From Thermoleophilia bacterium (GTDB taxonomy: Bacteria > Actinomycetota > Thermoleophilia > Gaiellales > Gaiellaceae): 27,132 nucleotides of DNA. Shown here piece after piece: positions 1-7,214 of this stretch (position 1 is the stretch's first letter; each line of letters begins with the position of its first letter). The DNA lies in NCBI GenBank assembly GCA_014534415.1, contig JACVRM010000007.1, positions 1 through 27,132 on the forward strand, written 5' to 3'. The notes under the pieces are model-generated. The model was not told where the DNA came from and made no database searches. It saw only the letters and a list, made by a program, of their open reading frames with translations. The translations under genes were made by a program, and so were the position numbers.

Positions 1-926
1 ATTGCGCCGAGCAGCCCGGCGAGGTTGAAGAGCGTCACGGCGACGTCGGCGAGCGTCGGATGGTCGAGCACGTAGCGGCCCTGAAGCTCGAGCACCTGCT
101 GCGACCACCAGCGCGTCCGGCTCAGCCCGTCGAACGCGACGGAGCCCAGCATGACGGCGACGAACGGCAGCGTCGCGCGCCGCGGCTCCGGCAGCGCAAG
201 GCCCGTCACCGGCGGCCGAACGACGAGCTGGCGGCCCCGCCCGGTCTCGCGCAGCCCGAACGGCGCGAGGCGCGAGAGCAGTGTGAAGTAGACGTTGAAA
301 GCCTCGCCGTTGTCCAGCCACGCCTTGCGGCCGTAGACCGCCATGCCGGCCCACGTCACCACGCTGTAGACCGTGATCGCCAACCCGAGCTTGCGCGGAT
401 CGGACGGGTCCACGTACGCGAGCTCGAACGCCGTGAACGCCAGGAGCAGCGTCACGGCCGGCCAGCGGCCGAGCCACGCGGGATACTCGCGCGTCGTCCA
501 CGCGGCACCCGCGCGGCGAGCGAGCCACGCGACACCGTCGGCCGCCGCGCGCCACGGGTTGAGCGCCGTCCAGACGTTGCCGAACGCGAGCACCACGAGG
601 ACGAGGCCGACCCAGAAGATCACGAAGACGAAGATCGGCGCGATGTTGTCGACGCGCGTGCGTCCGCCCGTCAGCGCCGCGAGCCAGACGACGGCGAAGA
701 CCGCGAGCGACGTTCCGGAGACGAGCGCGCGCAAGGCGGGCGACAGGAGCACGCGCTGGAGCGCCTCGGGCAGGGGACGGCCGGTCTGCGCGGTCTCCAG
801 CCTCGGCCGGCGCCACAGCACGCCGAGCGCCACGAACGACAGGACGAGAATGAGCGCGCCGCCGTAGTAGAAGAGCCAGAGCGGCAGCGGCAGATCCTCG
901 ACGCTGGCGATCCCGTGGGCAATCAC
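1..926 (-). CDS. Integral membrane protein, 'fenitrothion hydrolase'-annotated family (3' end outside window)
   Basis: The reading frame starts at GTG 926-924, overlaps the TGA of the upstream cupredoxin-like gene by 4 nt (GTGA), and stays open to the window edge, giving 308 codons without a stop. Near the N-terminus is an Ala-His-Gly followed by DLPLPLWLF. Several hydrophobic stretches follow, including ALILVLSFVALGVLW, FVFVIFWVGLVLVVLAFGNV and a later VTLLLAFTAFELAYV segment, with an FGNVWTALNPWRA motif between them. I recognise this layout from actinobacterial membrane proteins that databases often label fenitrothion hydrolase. That name rests on similarity, and I do not take it as the function. 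The tight coupling to the secreted cupredoxin-like protein suggests the two act together at the membrane. The C-terminus is missing because of the window edge, not because of truncation. Confident as a gene, weak on function. Confidence 0.75.
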   Translation of the reverse strand, partial: MIAHGIASVEDLPLPLWLFYYGGALILVLSFVALGVLWRRPRLETAQTGRPLPEALQRVLLSPALRALVSGTSLAVFAVVWLAALTGGRTRVDNIAPIFVFVIFWVGLVLVVLAFGNVWTALNPWRAAADGVAWLARRAGAAWTTREYPAWLGRWPAVTLLLAFTAFELAYVDPSDPRKLGLAITVYSVVTWAGMAVYGRKAWLDNGEAFNVYFTLLSRLAPFGLRETGRGRQLVVRPPVTGLALPEPRRATLPFVAVMLGSVAFDGLSRTRWWSQQVLELQGRYVLDHPTLADVAVTLFNLAGLLGA

Positions 927-1360
927 GGCCGCACCTCGAGGTCGAGGATCGGCAGGCCGGCGTCCTCGAGCTCGGCCTCGAAGCGGCCCGGGATGGTCGC
1001 GCGGAAGCGGAGCCGCGCCGGCCGCCCGGGCGCAACGTCGGCGAAGCGGTCGTAGCCGTGCAGATGCACGTGGTCGGAGACATCGGCCCGGACGACGAGC
1101 ACTGCTCGGTCGCCCCGCTCGAGCGTTGCTCGCTTCAGGCCTCCCGCGACGCGGCCGCGCCGAACGCTGACGCCGATGACCGTCGGGCCGGGTGGAGGCT
1201 GCGGCTGCGTCGTCGTGGCCCGCGCCCTTGGCACCGTCGTCGTCTGCGTCGTCCCGGTCGGCGTCCTGGCCGCGTGCTCATCGTCGTCGTGCGGGCGTAG
1301 GCCGACGAAGAGCAGAACGGCCGCGATTGCAGCGACAACGATGAGCGCGGCGCGACGCAT
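923..1360 (-). CDS. Secreted or membrane-anchored cupredoxin-like protein
   Basis: The protein has 145 residues and starts at ATG 1360-1358, directly after the stop of the MFS gene. An N-terminal hydrophobic helix (about residues 4-21) acts as a signal or anchor. Next comes a Thr/Pro/Arg-rich linker (32-59) typical of wall-spanning spacers, then a beta-rich domain (60-145). The domain contains HVHLHGYD at 97-104, the pattern seen in cupredoxin-like proteins related to the EfeO and CopC types. The C-terminal Cys/His/Met copper ligands of classical blue-copper proteins are absent: the equivalent end reads PGRFEAELEDAG. If metal is bound, the His cluster at 97-101 is the only obvious site. It forms one unit with the MFS gene upstream and the membrane protein downstream (4-nt overlap). 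The fold is inferred from the motif only. Confidence 0.75.
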   Translation of the reverse strand: MRRAALIVVAAIAAVLLFVGLRPHDDDEHAARTPTGTTQTTTVPRARATTTQPQPPPGPTVIGVSVRRGRVAGGLKRATLERGDRAVLVVRADVSDHVHLHGYDRFADVAPGRPARLRFRATIPGRFEAELEDAGLPILDLEVRP

Positions 1361-2572
1361 CTAGGCGGCCGGTTCCGCGGTGGGCGTCGGCGCGGCGCGG
1401 CGCGCGAAGATCCAGAGCGCAGGGACGGCGGCGAGCACGGCGCCGCCGAGCGCCAAGCCGTTGGCGCCGGTTTCGGCGAAGGTCACGCCGCCGACCAGCG
1501 CGAGACCCGCGCCCGCCAGCCCCGACAGCAGATCGGAGAAGCCGACGAGCCGCCCCCGCTCCGACGCTGCCGTCAGCGAGACGAGCTCCGTCGTGGCGGC
1601 CACGTACGAGAGGTTCCAGCCGAGCCCGAGCCCGAACAGCGCCACCGACATGCCGGCAATGCTCTGGAGCCACACGAGGCCCAGCGTCGACGCGGACATG
1701 AGCAGGAGGCCGACCACGATCGCGCGGTGCCGGCCGACGCGGTCGACGACGTCGCCGACGACGAGCACGAGTCCGTACATGCCGACGATATGCGCGCTGA
1801 TCACGTGGAAGACGTCGCTCTGCTCGTGTCCGTGGCCGATCGCCACGTAGCCCGTCAGATTCATTACGCCCACCATTACGGCGAAGCTGGTCACGGCGGC
1901 GAGGAGCGCCGTCGGGACGCCGGGGCGTCGCACGATGCGACCGAGCGGCGCGGCCGCGCGTTCCGCCTCCCCCGAGCCCGCGATCGTCTTGGGGTCAGGT
2001 CGCACGGCGAACGCGAAGACGAGCCCGACGATCATCACGCCTCCCGCGACGAGCCAGGGAACGACCAGGGCATCGGTTTCGAGCTCCTTCCCGGCGAAGA
2101 GCGGCCCGAAGACGAGCGGCCCGAGCAGCGCGCCGAAGACGGCGCCGAAGAGGACGAGCGCCATGCCGCGGCCGCGCCGTTCCGGCGGGAACATCTCCGC
2201 CGCCGCCGCCCGCGAGAGCAGGACGATGCCGCTGGCGCCGCCGGCGAGCGCGAAGCCGGCGATCACGAGCGCGGCCGAGTCGAGCGCGCAGCCGGCCGCG
2301 GTCACTGCCCCGCCGGCGATTCCCGCCGCGAAGCCCACACGGATGACCGGCATGCGGCCGAAGCGGTCCATCGCCCGCCCCGCCGGCCCGGCGGCCAGCG
2401 CGCTTGCGGTGAGGAAAATGGCGGGGCCGAGCCCGAGGATCCCCTCGATGCCGGTCACGAGCACGAGCGTGACCGTCGCCACTGCGACCGCGAGCTGGAA
2501 CATGCCCGAGAGGCAGACGAGCCCGGCAGCGAGCAGCAGCGCGTTGCGCCGGACCGGGTACGCGTCCGTCAC
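1361..2572 (-). CDS. Major facilitator superfamily (MFS) transporter
   Basis: This is a 403-residue polytopic membrane protein, a usual size for a 12-helix MFS permease. The signature loop between helices 2 and 3 is visible as GRAMDRFGRMPV (residues 65-76). A degenerate second copy, VDRVGRHR, sits at the matching place in the C-terminal half, which shows the two-fold pseudo-repeat. The start GTG 2572-2570 overlaps the TGA of the upstream uracil-DNA glycosylase gene by 4 nt, and the stop at 1361 abuts the ATG of the next gene. The four genes are therefore probably co-transcribed and translationally coupled. Substrate cannot be read from the sequence; drug or metabolite efflux is the default guess for this architecture. 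Confidence 0.88.
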   Translation of the reverse strand: MTDAYPVRRNALLLAAGLVCLSGMFQLAVAVATVTLVLVTGIEGILGLGPAIFLTASALAAGPAGRAMDRFGRMPVIRVGFAAGIAGGAVTAAGCALDSAALVIAGFALAGGASGIVLLSRAAAAEMFPPERRGRGMALVLFGAVFGALLGPLVFGPLFAGKELETDALVVPWLVAGGVMIVGLVFAFAVRPDPKTIAGSGEAERAAAPLGRIVRRPGVPTALLAAVTSFAVMVGVMNLTGYVAIGHGHEQSDVFHVISAHIVGMYGLVLVVGDVVDRVGRHRAIVVGLLLMSASTLGLVWLQSIAGMSVALFGLGLGWNLSYVAATTELVSLTAASERGRLVGFSDLLSGLAGAGLALVGGVTFAETGANGLALGGAVLAAVPALWIFARRAAPTPTAEPAA

Positions 2573-3093
2573 CCGAGCAATTCAACCAGCGCGGCCTGGA
2601 ACGCCCGCGCGCCGCCGTGGGACGGGTGGCGAACGTACGGCGCGCCGAGCGCTCGCTGTGCGAAGCGCCCGATCGCGATCACACGGCGCCCCGCGGCGAG
2701 CTCGTCGACGAACGGGCGGCCGGCGGCCATTTCCGCGCGCGTGGGCGCGCGGTTCGAGGTCGGCGTGCCCGGGTGCGTGGGCACCAGGTTCCAGAGGAGC
2801 ACCGCGTCGACGGCGCCGAGCTCGCGGAGCGCCGCGTGGACGATCGTGGCGGCCGATTCGGCCGGCCCCGAGCCGCTCAGCTGCCGCTCCGACGTGAAGG
2901 GCAGGCCGGAGACGCGTGCTCCGCGGTAGCCTGCCGCCTCGCCGACGAGCAGGAACGGCGCGCCGGTGCGACTCTCGAGGTAGGAGGCGAGGCGCTCGCG
3001 GAGCCGCGCCGAGGCTGCGTACTGGTTGAACGTTGCGCCGATGCGCGCCGCCGCGAGCCGGCCGACGAACGTCCGCGCGGCTAGAGGCTCCAC
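2569..3093 (-). CDS. Uracil-DNA glycosylase superfamily protein
   Basis: The protein has 174 residues. It would excise damaged or misincorporated bases, most likely uracil, from DNA. The N-terminal active-site loop reads LVGEAAGYRGARVSGLPF (49-66), matching the GE.PG motif of the superfamily, followed by TSERQLSG. The C-terminal DNA-intercalation motif is HPSHGG (156-161), and a central LLWNLVPTHPG fits the Asn-containing strand. There is no Fe-S cysteine set, so it is not a family 4 or 5 enzyme. The start is GTG 3093. No convincing SD lies in front of it, but a 17-codon ORF ends just inside the gene and could deliver ribosomes by coupling. An alternative is that the true N-terminus lies in that other frame and a one-base indel separates them. 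It is the head of the four-gene leftward unit. Confidence 0.82.
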   Translation of the reverse strand: MEPLAARTFVGRLAAARIGATFNQYAASARLRERLASYLESRTGAPFLLVGEAAGYRGARVSGLPFTSERQLSGSGPAESAATIVHAALRELGAVDAVLLWNLVPTHPGTPTSNRAPTRAEMAAGRPFVDELAAGRRVIAIGRFAQRALGAPYVRHPSHGGARAFQAALVELLG

Positions 3094-3134
3094 CGCTCCG
3101 GGCGGACGAGCTCCTCGAATTCGTAGAACTGCAT
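3081..3134 (-). CDS. Possible 17-aa leader peptide overlapping the glycosylase start
   Basis: ATG 3134-3132 opens an 18-codon frame encoding MQFYEFEELVRPERWSL and ending TAG 3083-3081, 13 nt inside the glycosylase gene. The ATG lies 7 nt after a TAGCCT -10-like element, the geometry of a leaderless mRNA, so this ATG would be the first codon of the transcript. Wobble positions are mainly G/C, as in real genes here. Three readings are possible. It may be a coupling leader peptide. It may be the true glycosylase N-terminus, shifted by a one-base indel or sequencing error. It may be a remnant of a lost gene. I cannot separate these from one sequence. Confidence 0.35.
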   Translation of the reverse strand: MQFYEFEELVRPERWSL

Positions 3135-3141
3135 GCAGGCG

Positions 3142-3147
3142 AGGCTA
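3142..3147 (-). promoter_or_regulatory. Putative -10 element (TAGCCT) of the udg-MFS unit
   Basis: On the minus strand TAGCCT lies 7 nt before ATG 3134, with TTCACG about 16 nt upstream as a weak -35. It sits in the short divergent gap facing the DedA gene. Confidence 0.45.
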
Positions 3148-3164
3148 GCTGTCACCGTATCGCC

Positions 3165-3986
3165 GTGAAGCCGCTGCCCGTGCTGCTCGCAATGGCCGCC
3201 TTGGGGGCGGCTGTCGTACTCCGCCGGCGTGGCCGCGACCGCTGGGCGCTGACCGCCGTGGCGGCCGCCGTCGTCCTGGGCGTCTACGGAAGCGGAATCA
3301 TCGAACTGCCGAGCGCCGAGTCGGTGCTCGAGGGGCTCGGCGCTCGGCTCGGCGATTGGACGTACCTGCTCGTCGGCGCGCTGGCGTTCCTCGAGACGGC
3401 GGCGTTCATTGGACTCGTGGCGCCCGGTGAACTCGCGGTCGTGTTCGGCGGCTTCGTCGCCGGCCAGGGCGAGATCGACGCGTTCGTGCTGGCCGCCATC
3501 GTGTGGGCATGCGCGGCCGCCGGCGACTCGACCGGCTACGCGTTCGGGCGGCGTTTGGGGCGCGGCTGGGCGCTCCAGCACGGAGGCCGCGTCAAGGTGA
3601 CGCCGGAGCGCTTCGAGACGGTCGAGCAGTTCTTCCAGCGCCACGGCGGCAAGACGATCGTGCTGGGGCGCTTCATCGGCTTCATGCGGGCGCTGGCGCC
3701 GTTCATCGCGGGCGCCTCGCGCATGCCGTACCTCCGCTTCCTCGGCGCGTCGGTGATCGGTTCGGGCCTGTGGGTCGCGGCCTTCGTCTCGCTCGGCTAC
3801 GTGTTCTGGCAGAGCCTCGACGAGGCGCTCGACATCGCCAAGCGGGGCAACCTCGGCTTCCTGGCGGTGGCCGCGACCCTCGTCGCACTCGTGTTCGCCT
3901 ACCGCCTGGTGCGCCGGCCGGAACTGCGCGGCCGCCTGCGTGTCCGCATCCTGCGCGCGCTGGGGTACCCGATTCGGCGGTTCTAG
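3165..3986 (+). CDS. DedA family (SNARE-associated/VTT domain) membrane protein
   Basis: The protein has 273 residues from GTG 3165; an in-frame ATG at 3192 is the alternative start. DedA proteins are polytopic inner-membrane proteins implicated in lipid (undecaprenyl-phosphate or phospholipid) translocation and envelope homeostasis. Two hydrophobic segments lie in the first 45 residues. The core then shows the family signature FLETAAFIGLVAPGE (75-89, with the conserved Glu and PGE), GDSTGYAFGRRLG (120-132) and GRFIGFMRALAPFIAG (168-183) followed by SRMPYLRFL. The last is the Arg-rich motif needed for function in characterised members. The tail is very basic. The gene is a single transcription unit, divergent from the glycosylase unit and convergent with guaA. 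Transport substrate is unknown. Confidence 0.88.
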   Translation: MKPLPVLLAMAALGAAVVLRRRGRDRWALTAVAAAVVLGVYGSGIIELPSAESVLEGLGARLGDWTYLLVGALAFLETAAFIGLVAPGELAVVFGGFVAGQGEIDAFVLAAIVWACAAAGDSTGYAFGRRLGRGWALQHGGRVKVTPERFETVEQFFQRHGGKTIVLGRFIGFMRALAPFIAGASRMPYLRFLGASVIGSGLWVAAFVSLGYVFWQSLDEALDIAKRGNLGFLAVAATLVALVFAYRLVRRPELRGRLRVRILRALGYPIRRF

Positions 3987-3993
3987 ACGGTGC

Positions 3994-4007
3994 CGTGCTC
4001 GAGCACG
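3994..4007. terminator. Short palindrome between convergent dedA and guaA
   Basis: The 34-nt gap between the two stop codons contains the perfect 14-nt palindrome CGTGCTCGAGCACG (5-bp stem, TCGA loop). It could act as a weak bidirectional terminator, but there is no T-run on either side. Confidence 0.3.
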
Positions 4008-4020
4008 CAGGGCTCGAGCG

Positions 4021-5553
4021 CTATTCCCACTCGATCGTGGCCGGCGGCTTCGACGAGAGATCGAGGCAGACGCGGTTGACCGCCGGGATCTCGTTGATGA
4101 TCCGGCTCGAGATGGTCTCGAGCAGGTCGTAAGGCAGGCGCGCCCAGTCGGCCGTCATCGCGTCGTCCGACGTGACCGCGCGGATCACGATCGGATAGGC
4201 GTACGTCCGCTCGTCGCCCTGGACGCCGACCGAGCGGATCGCCGGCAACACGGCAAAGCTCTGCCACAGATCGCGGTACAGCCCGGCGCGTCGGATCTCG
4301 TCCTGAAGGATCGCGTCTGCCTCCCGCAACGTCTTGAGCCGCTCCTCGGTCACTTCGCCGATGATCCGGATCGCAAGCCCGGGCCCCGGAAACGGCTGGC
4401 GCCACACCATCCGCTCGGGGAGGCCGAGCTCCTCGCCGACGCGGCGCACCTCGTCCTTGAAGAGCAGCCGTAGCGGCTCGACGAGCTGGAAGTCCATCTC
4501 GTCGGGCAGCCCGCCGACGTTGTGGTGGGACTTGATCGTCGCGGCGACGCCGTCCTGCGCACCGCCGAGACCCCCCGACTCGATCACGTCCGAGTAGAGC
4601 GTGCCCTGGACGAGATAGCGGACGTCGCCGAGCCGCCGCGCCTCCTCCTCGAAGACACGGATGAACTCCTCCCCGACGCGGCGCCGCTTCTCCTCGGGAT
4701 CGCCGACGCCGCGCAGGCGCTCGAGGAAGCGCTGCTGCGCCTCAACGTGGACGAGGGGAACGTGGAAGTGGCCGCCGAACGTCTCGACCACCTGACGAGC
4801 CTCGTCCTTGCGGAGCAGGCCGTGATCCACGAAGACGCACGTGAGCTGATCGCGGAGCGCCTTGTGGACGAGCAGCGCTGCGACCGCGGAATCGACACCG
4901 CCGGAGAGCGCGCAGAGCACCCGGGCCGAGCCAACCTGGGCGCGGACGCTCTCGACCTGCTCCTCGATGACCGCGGCGGGCGTCCAGGTGGGCGCCGCAC
5001 CGGCCACGTTGTAGAGGAAGTTCTTGAGCATCTCTTGCCCGGAGGCGGTGTGCACGACCTCGGGGTGAAATTGCACGCCGTAGAAGCCACGACCCTCGTC
5101 CTCGAAGGCCGCGATCGGGGTCGACGGCGAGCCGGCAGTGACGCGCGCGCCTGCGGGGGCCGCCGTTACCGAATCGCGATGGCTCATCCAGACCGTCTGC
5201 TCGAGCTGGAGGCCGGCGAACAGGGCGCCTCCCTCGACCTGGAGATCGGTGCGACCGAATTCCGACGCGCCGGTTCGCTCCACCGCACCACCGAGCTCGT
5301 GCGCCATGAGCTGCATGCCGTAGCAGATGCCGAGCGTGGGCACGCCCAGCTGGAACACGCGCGTGTCCACGCGCGGCGCACCGTCCGCGTAGACGGACGC
5401 GGGGCCGCCGCTGAGCACGATCGCGCGCGGCCGTCGCGCAAGCAGCGCCTCCACCGGCGTCTCGTGCGGAACGAGCTCCGAGTAGACGCGTGCCTCGCGC
5501 ACGCGACGTGCGATCAGCTGCGAATACTGGCCGCCCAGGTCGACGACGAGCAC
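4021..5553 (-). CDS. guaA: GMP synthase (glutamine-hydrolysing)
   Basis: The protein has 510 residues and converts XMP to GMP using ATP and glutamine. The N-terminal class I amidotransferase domain shows LVVDLGGQYSQLIARRV at the start, the nucleophile in LGICYGMQ (Cys77) and the His163/Glu165 pair in FHPE. The ATP pyrophosphatase domain carries SGGVDS at 217-222. The C-terminal dimerisation domain ends in the conserved KPPATIEWE. All three domains are full length. The start chosen is GTG 5553. The same frame is open upstream into the guaB tail, but it has no other ATG, GTG or TTG. A 7-bp hairpin directly abuts the GTG and there is no SD, so initiation is unusual. It lies 46 nt downstream of guaB and is almost certainly co-transcribed with it. 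Confidence 0.97.
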   Translation of the reverse strand: MLVVDLGGQYSQLIARRVREARVYSELVPHETPVEALLARRPRAIVLSGGPASVYADGAPRVDTRVFQLGVPTLGICYGMQLMAHELGGAVERTGASEFGRTDLQVEGGALFAGLQLEQTVWMSHRDSVTAAPAGARVTAGSPSTPIAAFEDEGRGFYGVQFHPEVVHTASGQEMLKNFLYNVAGAAPTWTPAAVIEEQVESVRAQVGSARVLCALSGGVDSAVAALLVHKALRDQLTCVFVDHGLLRKDEARQVVETFGGHFHVPLVHVEAQQRFLERLRGVGDPEEKRRRVGEEFIRVFEEEARRLGDVRYLVQGTLYSDVIESGGLGGAQDGVAATIKSHHNVGGLPDEMDFQLVEPLRLLFKDEVRRVGEELGLPERMVWRQPFPGPGLAIRIIGEVTEERLKTLREADAILQDEIRRAGLYRDLWQSFAVLPAIRSVGVQGDERTYAYPIVIRAVTSDDAMTADWARLPYDLLETISSRIINEIPAVNRVCLDLSSKPPATIEWE

Positions 5554-5572
5554 GGGCCGCTGTTCGCGGCCC
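5554..5572 (-). promoter_or_regulatory. Hairpin abutting the guaA start codon
   Basis: On the minus strand GGGCCGC-GAACA-GCGGCCC forms a perfect 7-bp stem with a 5-nt loop, ending at the base before GTG 5553. It occupies the place where an SD would sit. It may limit guaA translation or mark the processed end of guaB mRNA; no T-run follows. Confidence 0.4.
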
Positions 5573-5599
5573 TCGCGCGCGTCGTCGAGCGCCAGAACT

Positions 5600-7108
5600 T
5601 CAGCGCCGATAGTTGGGCGCTTCCTTCGTGATCGTCACGTCGTGTGGGTGGCTTTCACGAAGACCGGCACCGGTGATACGCACGAACCGCGCCGCCTTCA
5701 GCTCCTCGATCGTGGCGGCGCCGCAGTACCCCATCGCCTGGCGGACGCCGCCGACGAGCTGGCGCAACACGTTGCGCACCGGCCCCTTGTACGGGACGCG
5801 GCCCTCCACCCCCTCGGGAACGAGATCTGCGACGTCCTCGACGTCGCCTTGGAAGTAGCGGTCCTTCGAGAACCCGCGCGCCTTCATCGCACCGAGCGAA
5901 CCCATGCCGCGGTACTCCTTGAAGCGCTCGCCTTGGACGACGATCACCTCGCCGGGCGCCTCGTCCGTGCCGGCGAGCAGCGAGCCGACCATGACGGTGT
6001 CCGCGCCGGCCGCAAGCGCTTTCGCGACGTCACCGGACGTCGTGATGCCCCCGTCCGCGATCACCGCCACACCGTGCCGTGACGCCACCTCAGCGCACTC
6101 CCAGATCGCGGTCACCTGCGGAACGCCCACGCCCGCGACGACCCGCGTCGTGCAGATCGAGCCCGGGCCTACCCCGACCTTCACCGCGTCCGCGCCCGCG
6201 CCGATCACCGCCTCGGCGCCGGCGGCGGTCGCGACGTTGCCCGCGACGAGCTCGACGCTGAAACGCTCCTTCAGCCGACGCGCCATGTCGAGTACGCCCG
6301 CGGAATGCCCGTGCGCGGTGTCGAGCACGAGCACATCCGCACCGGCGTCGACCAGCGCGGCCGCCCGGTCGAGCGCGTCGCTCCCGACGCCCACGGCCGC
6401 GGCGACCCGCAGCCGACCTTGCTCGTCCTTCGTCGACTGCGGATGCTCGATTCGCTTCTGGATGTCCTTGACGGTGATCAGGCCGCGGAGCCGGCCGTCC
6501 GCGTCGACGACGGGCAGCTTCTCGATCCGGTTGCGCCCGAGGATTGCGCGCGCTTCGTCGAGCGTCGTGCCGACGGGCGCGGTCACGAGGTTGCGGCTCG
6601 TCATCAGCGCGCTGAGCGGCTGATCGACGTCTTCCCGGAAACGCAGGTCACGGTTCGTGAGGATCCCGACCAGGTGGCCGGCGTCGTCGACGATCGGCAC
6701 GCCGGAGATCCCGTAACGCGCCATCAGGGCAAGCGCCTCGCTGACGCGGTCGTCCGGCCTCAGCGTGACGGGCTCGACGATCATGCCCGACTCCGAGCGC
6801 TTGACCTTGTCCACCTCGGCGACCTGCACCTCGATCGGCAGGTTGCGATGCACGACACCCAGACCGCCCTCGCGTGCGAGCGCGATGGCGAGGTTCGACT
6901 CCGTCACCGTGTCCATCGCGGCCGAGACGACGGGGATGGCGAGCGGGATGCCGCCGGTGAGCCGTGTCGCGGTCGACACGTCGTCCGGCAGTACTCGCGA
7001 GGCGGCCGGCTCGAGCAGGACGTCGTCGAACGTGAGCCCCTCGCGGGCGAACTTCGCGCCCAGCGCCAGCAGGCGCTCGGCCTGTTCGGGGCGTAGCTCA
7101 ACCGACAC
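5600..7108 (-). CDS. guaB: IMP dehydrogenase
   Basis: The protein has 502 residues and catalyses NAD-dependent oxidation of IMP to XMP, the committed step of guanine nucleotide synthesis. The TIM-barrel core is interrupted by a Bateman module of two CBS domains (about 111-160 and 170-220), where adenine and guanine nucleotides usually regulate the enzyme. The catalytic loop VGVGPGSICTTR carries Cys319. The flap and substrate residues YRGMGSLGAM are also present. The start GTG 7108 has a good SD (AAGGGG, 7 nt spacing), unlike most genes in this window. It is followed by guaA in the same direction, so the two steps from IMP to GMP are made from one message. The roughly 100-nt leader with two hairpins suggests regulation after transcription initiation. 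Confidence 0.97.
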   Translation of the reverse strand: MSVELRPEQAERLLALGAKFAREGLTFDDVLLEPAASRVLPDDVSTATRLTGGIPLAIPVVSAAMDTVTESNLAIALAREGGLGVVHRNLPIEVQVAEVDKVKRSESGMIVEPVTLRPDDRVSEALALMARYGISGVPIVDDAGHLVGILTNRDLRFREDVDQPLSALMTSRNLVTAPVGTTLDEARAILGRNRIEKLPVVDADGRLRGLITVKDIQKRIEHPQSTKDEQGRLRVAAAVGVGSDALDRAAALVDAGADVLVLDTAHGHSAGVLDMARRLKERFSVELVAGNVATAAGAEAVIGAGADAVKVGVGPGSICTTRVVAGVGVPQVTAIWECAEVASRHGVAVIADGGITTSGDVAKALAAGADTVMVGSLLAGTDEAPGEVIVVQGERFKEYRGMGSLGAMKARGFSKDRYFQGDVEDVADLVPEGVEGRVPYKGPVRNVLRQLVGGVRQAMGYCGAATIEELKAARFVRITGAGLRESHPHDVTITKEAPNYRR

Positions 7109-7133
7109 CGAACATCCCCTTGGAAGCAGAAAA

Positions 7134-7158
7134 CCCAGGCGCGCCGAACTCGCCTGGG
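7134..7158 (-). terminator. Terminator-like hairpin in the guaB leader
   Basis: On the minus strand CCCAGGCG pairs with CGCCTGGG across a 9-nt loop and is followed at once by TTTTCTGCTT, giving a good intrinsic-terminator shape. It lies after the PfkB kinase stop and 13 nt before the guaB SD. It can end the kinase message or act as an attenuator. The 3' arm could also pair with an upstream CAGGC near 7170-7174, which would undo the terminator. Confidence 0.6.
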
Positions 7159-7174
7159 CCGGAAAACGTGCCTG

Positions 7175-7197
7175 CCGCCACCTCTCTCAAGTGGCGG
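7175..7197 (-). promoter_or_regulatory. First leader hairpin of guaB
   Basis: CCGCCAC pairs with GTGGCGG across the 9-nt loop TTGAGAGAG on the minus strand. It begins about where a transcript from the TACCAT element at 7201-7206 would start. I do not recognise it as a known riboswitch class. Confidence 0.45.
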
Positions 7198-7200
7198 TGC

Positions 7201-7206
7201 ATGGTA
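7201..7206 (-). promoter_or_regulatory. Putative -10 element (TACCAT) for guaBA
   Basis: TACCAT on the minus strand lies just downstream of the PfkB kinase stop and about 95 nt before guaB. No convincing -35 hexamer was found at 16-18 nt. Transcription from here would place both hairpins in the 5' leader. Confidence 0.35.
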
Positions 7207-7214
7207 GCAGGGCG

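Noticed and set aside
60..1055. 331-codon plus-strand open frame opposite the membrane and cupredoxin-like genes
   Set aside because: Its product is Arg/Glu/Asp/Gln-rich low-complexity text typical of antisense frames in GC-rich DNA, and the opposite strand has recognisable membrane helices.
923..1360. Classical blue-copper protein for the cupredoxin-like gene
   Set aside because: The C-terminal Cys, His and Met ligands are missing, so I kept only cupredoxin-like.
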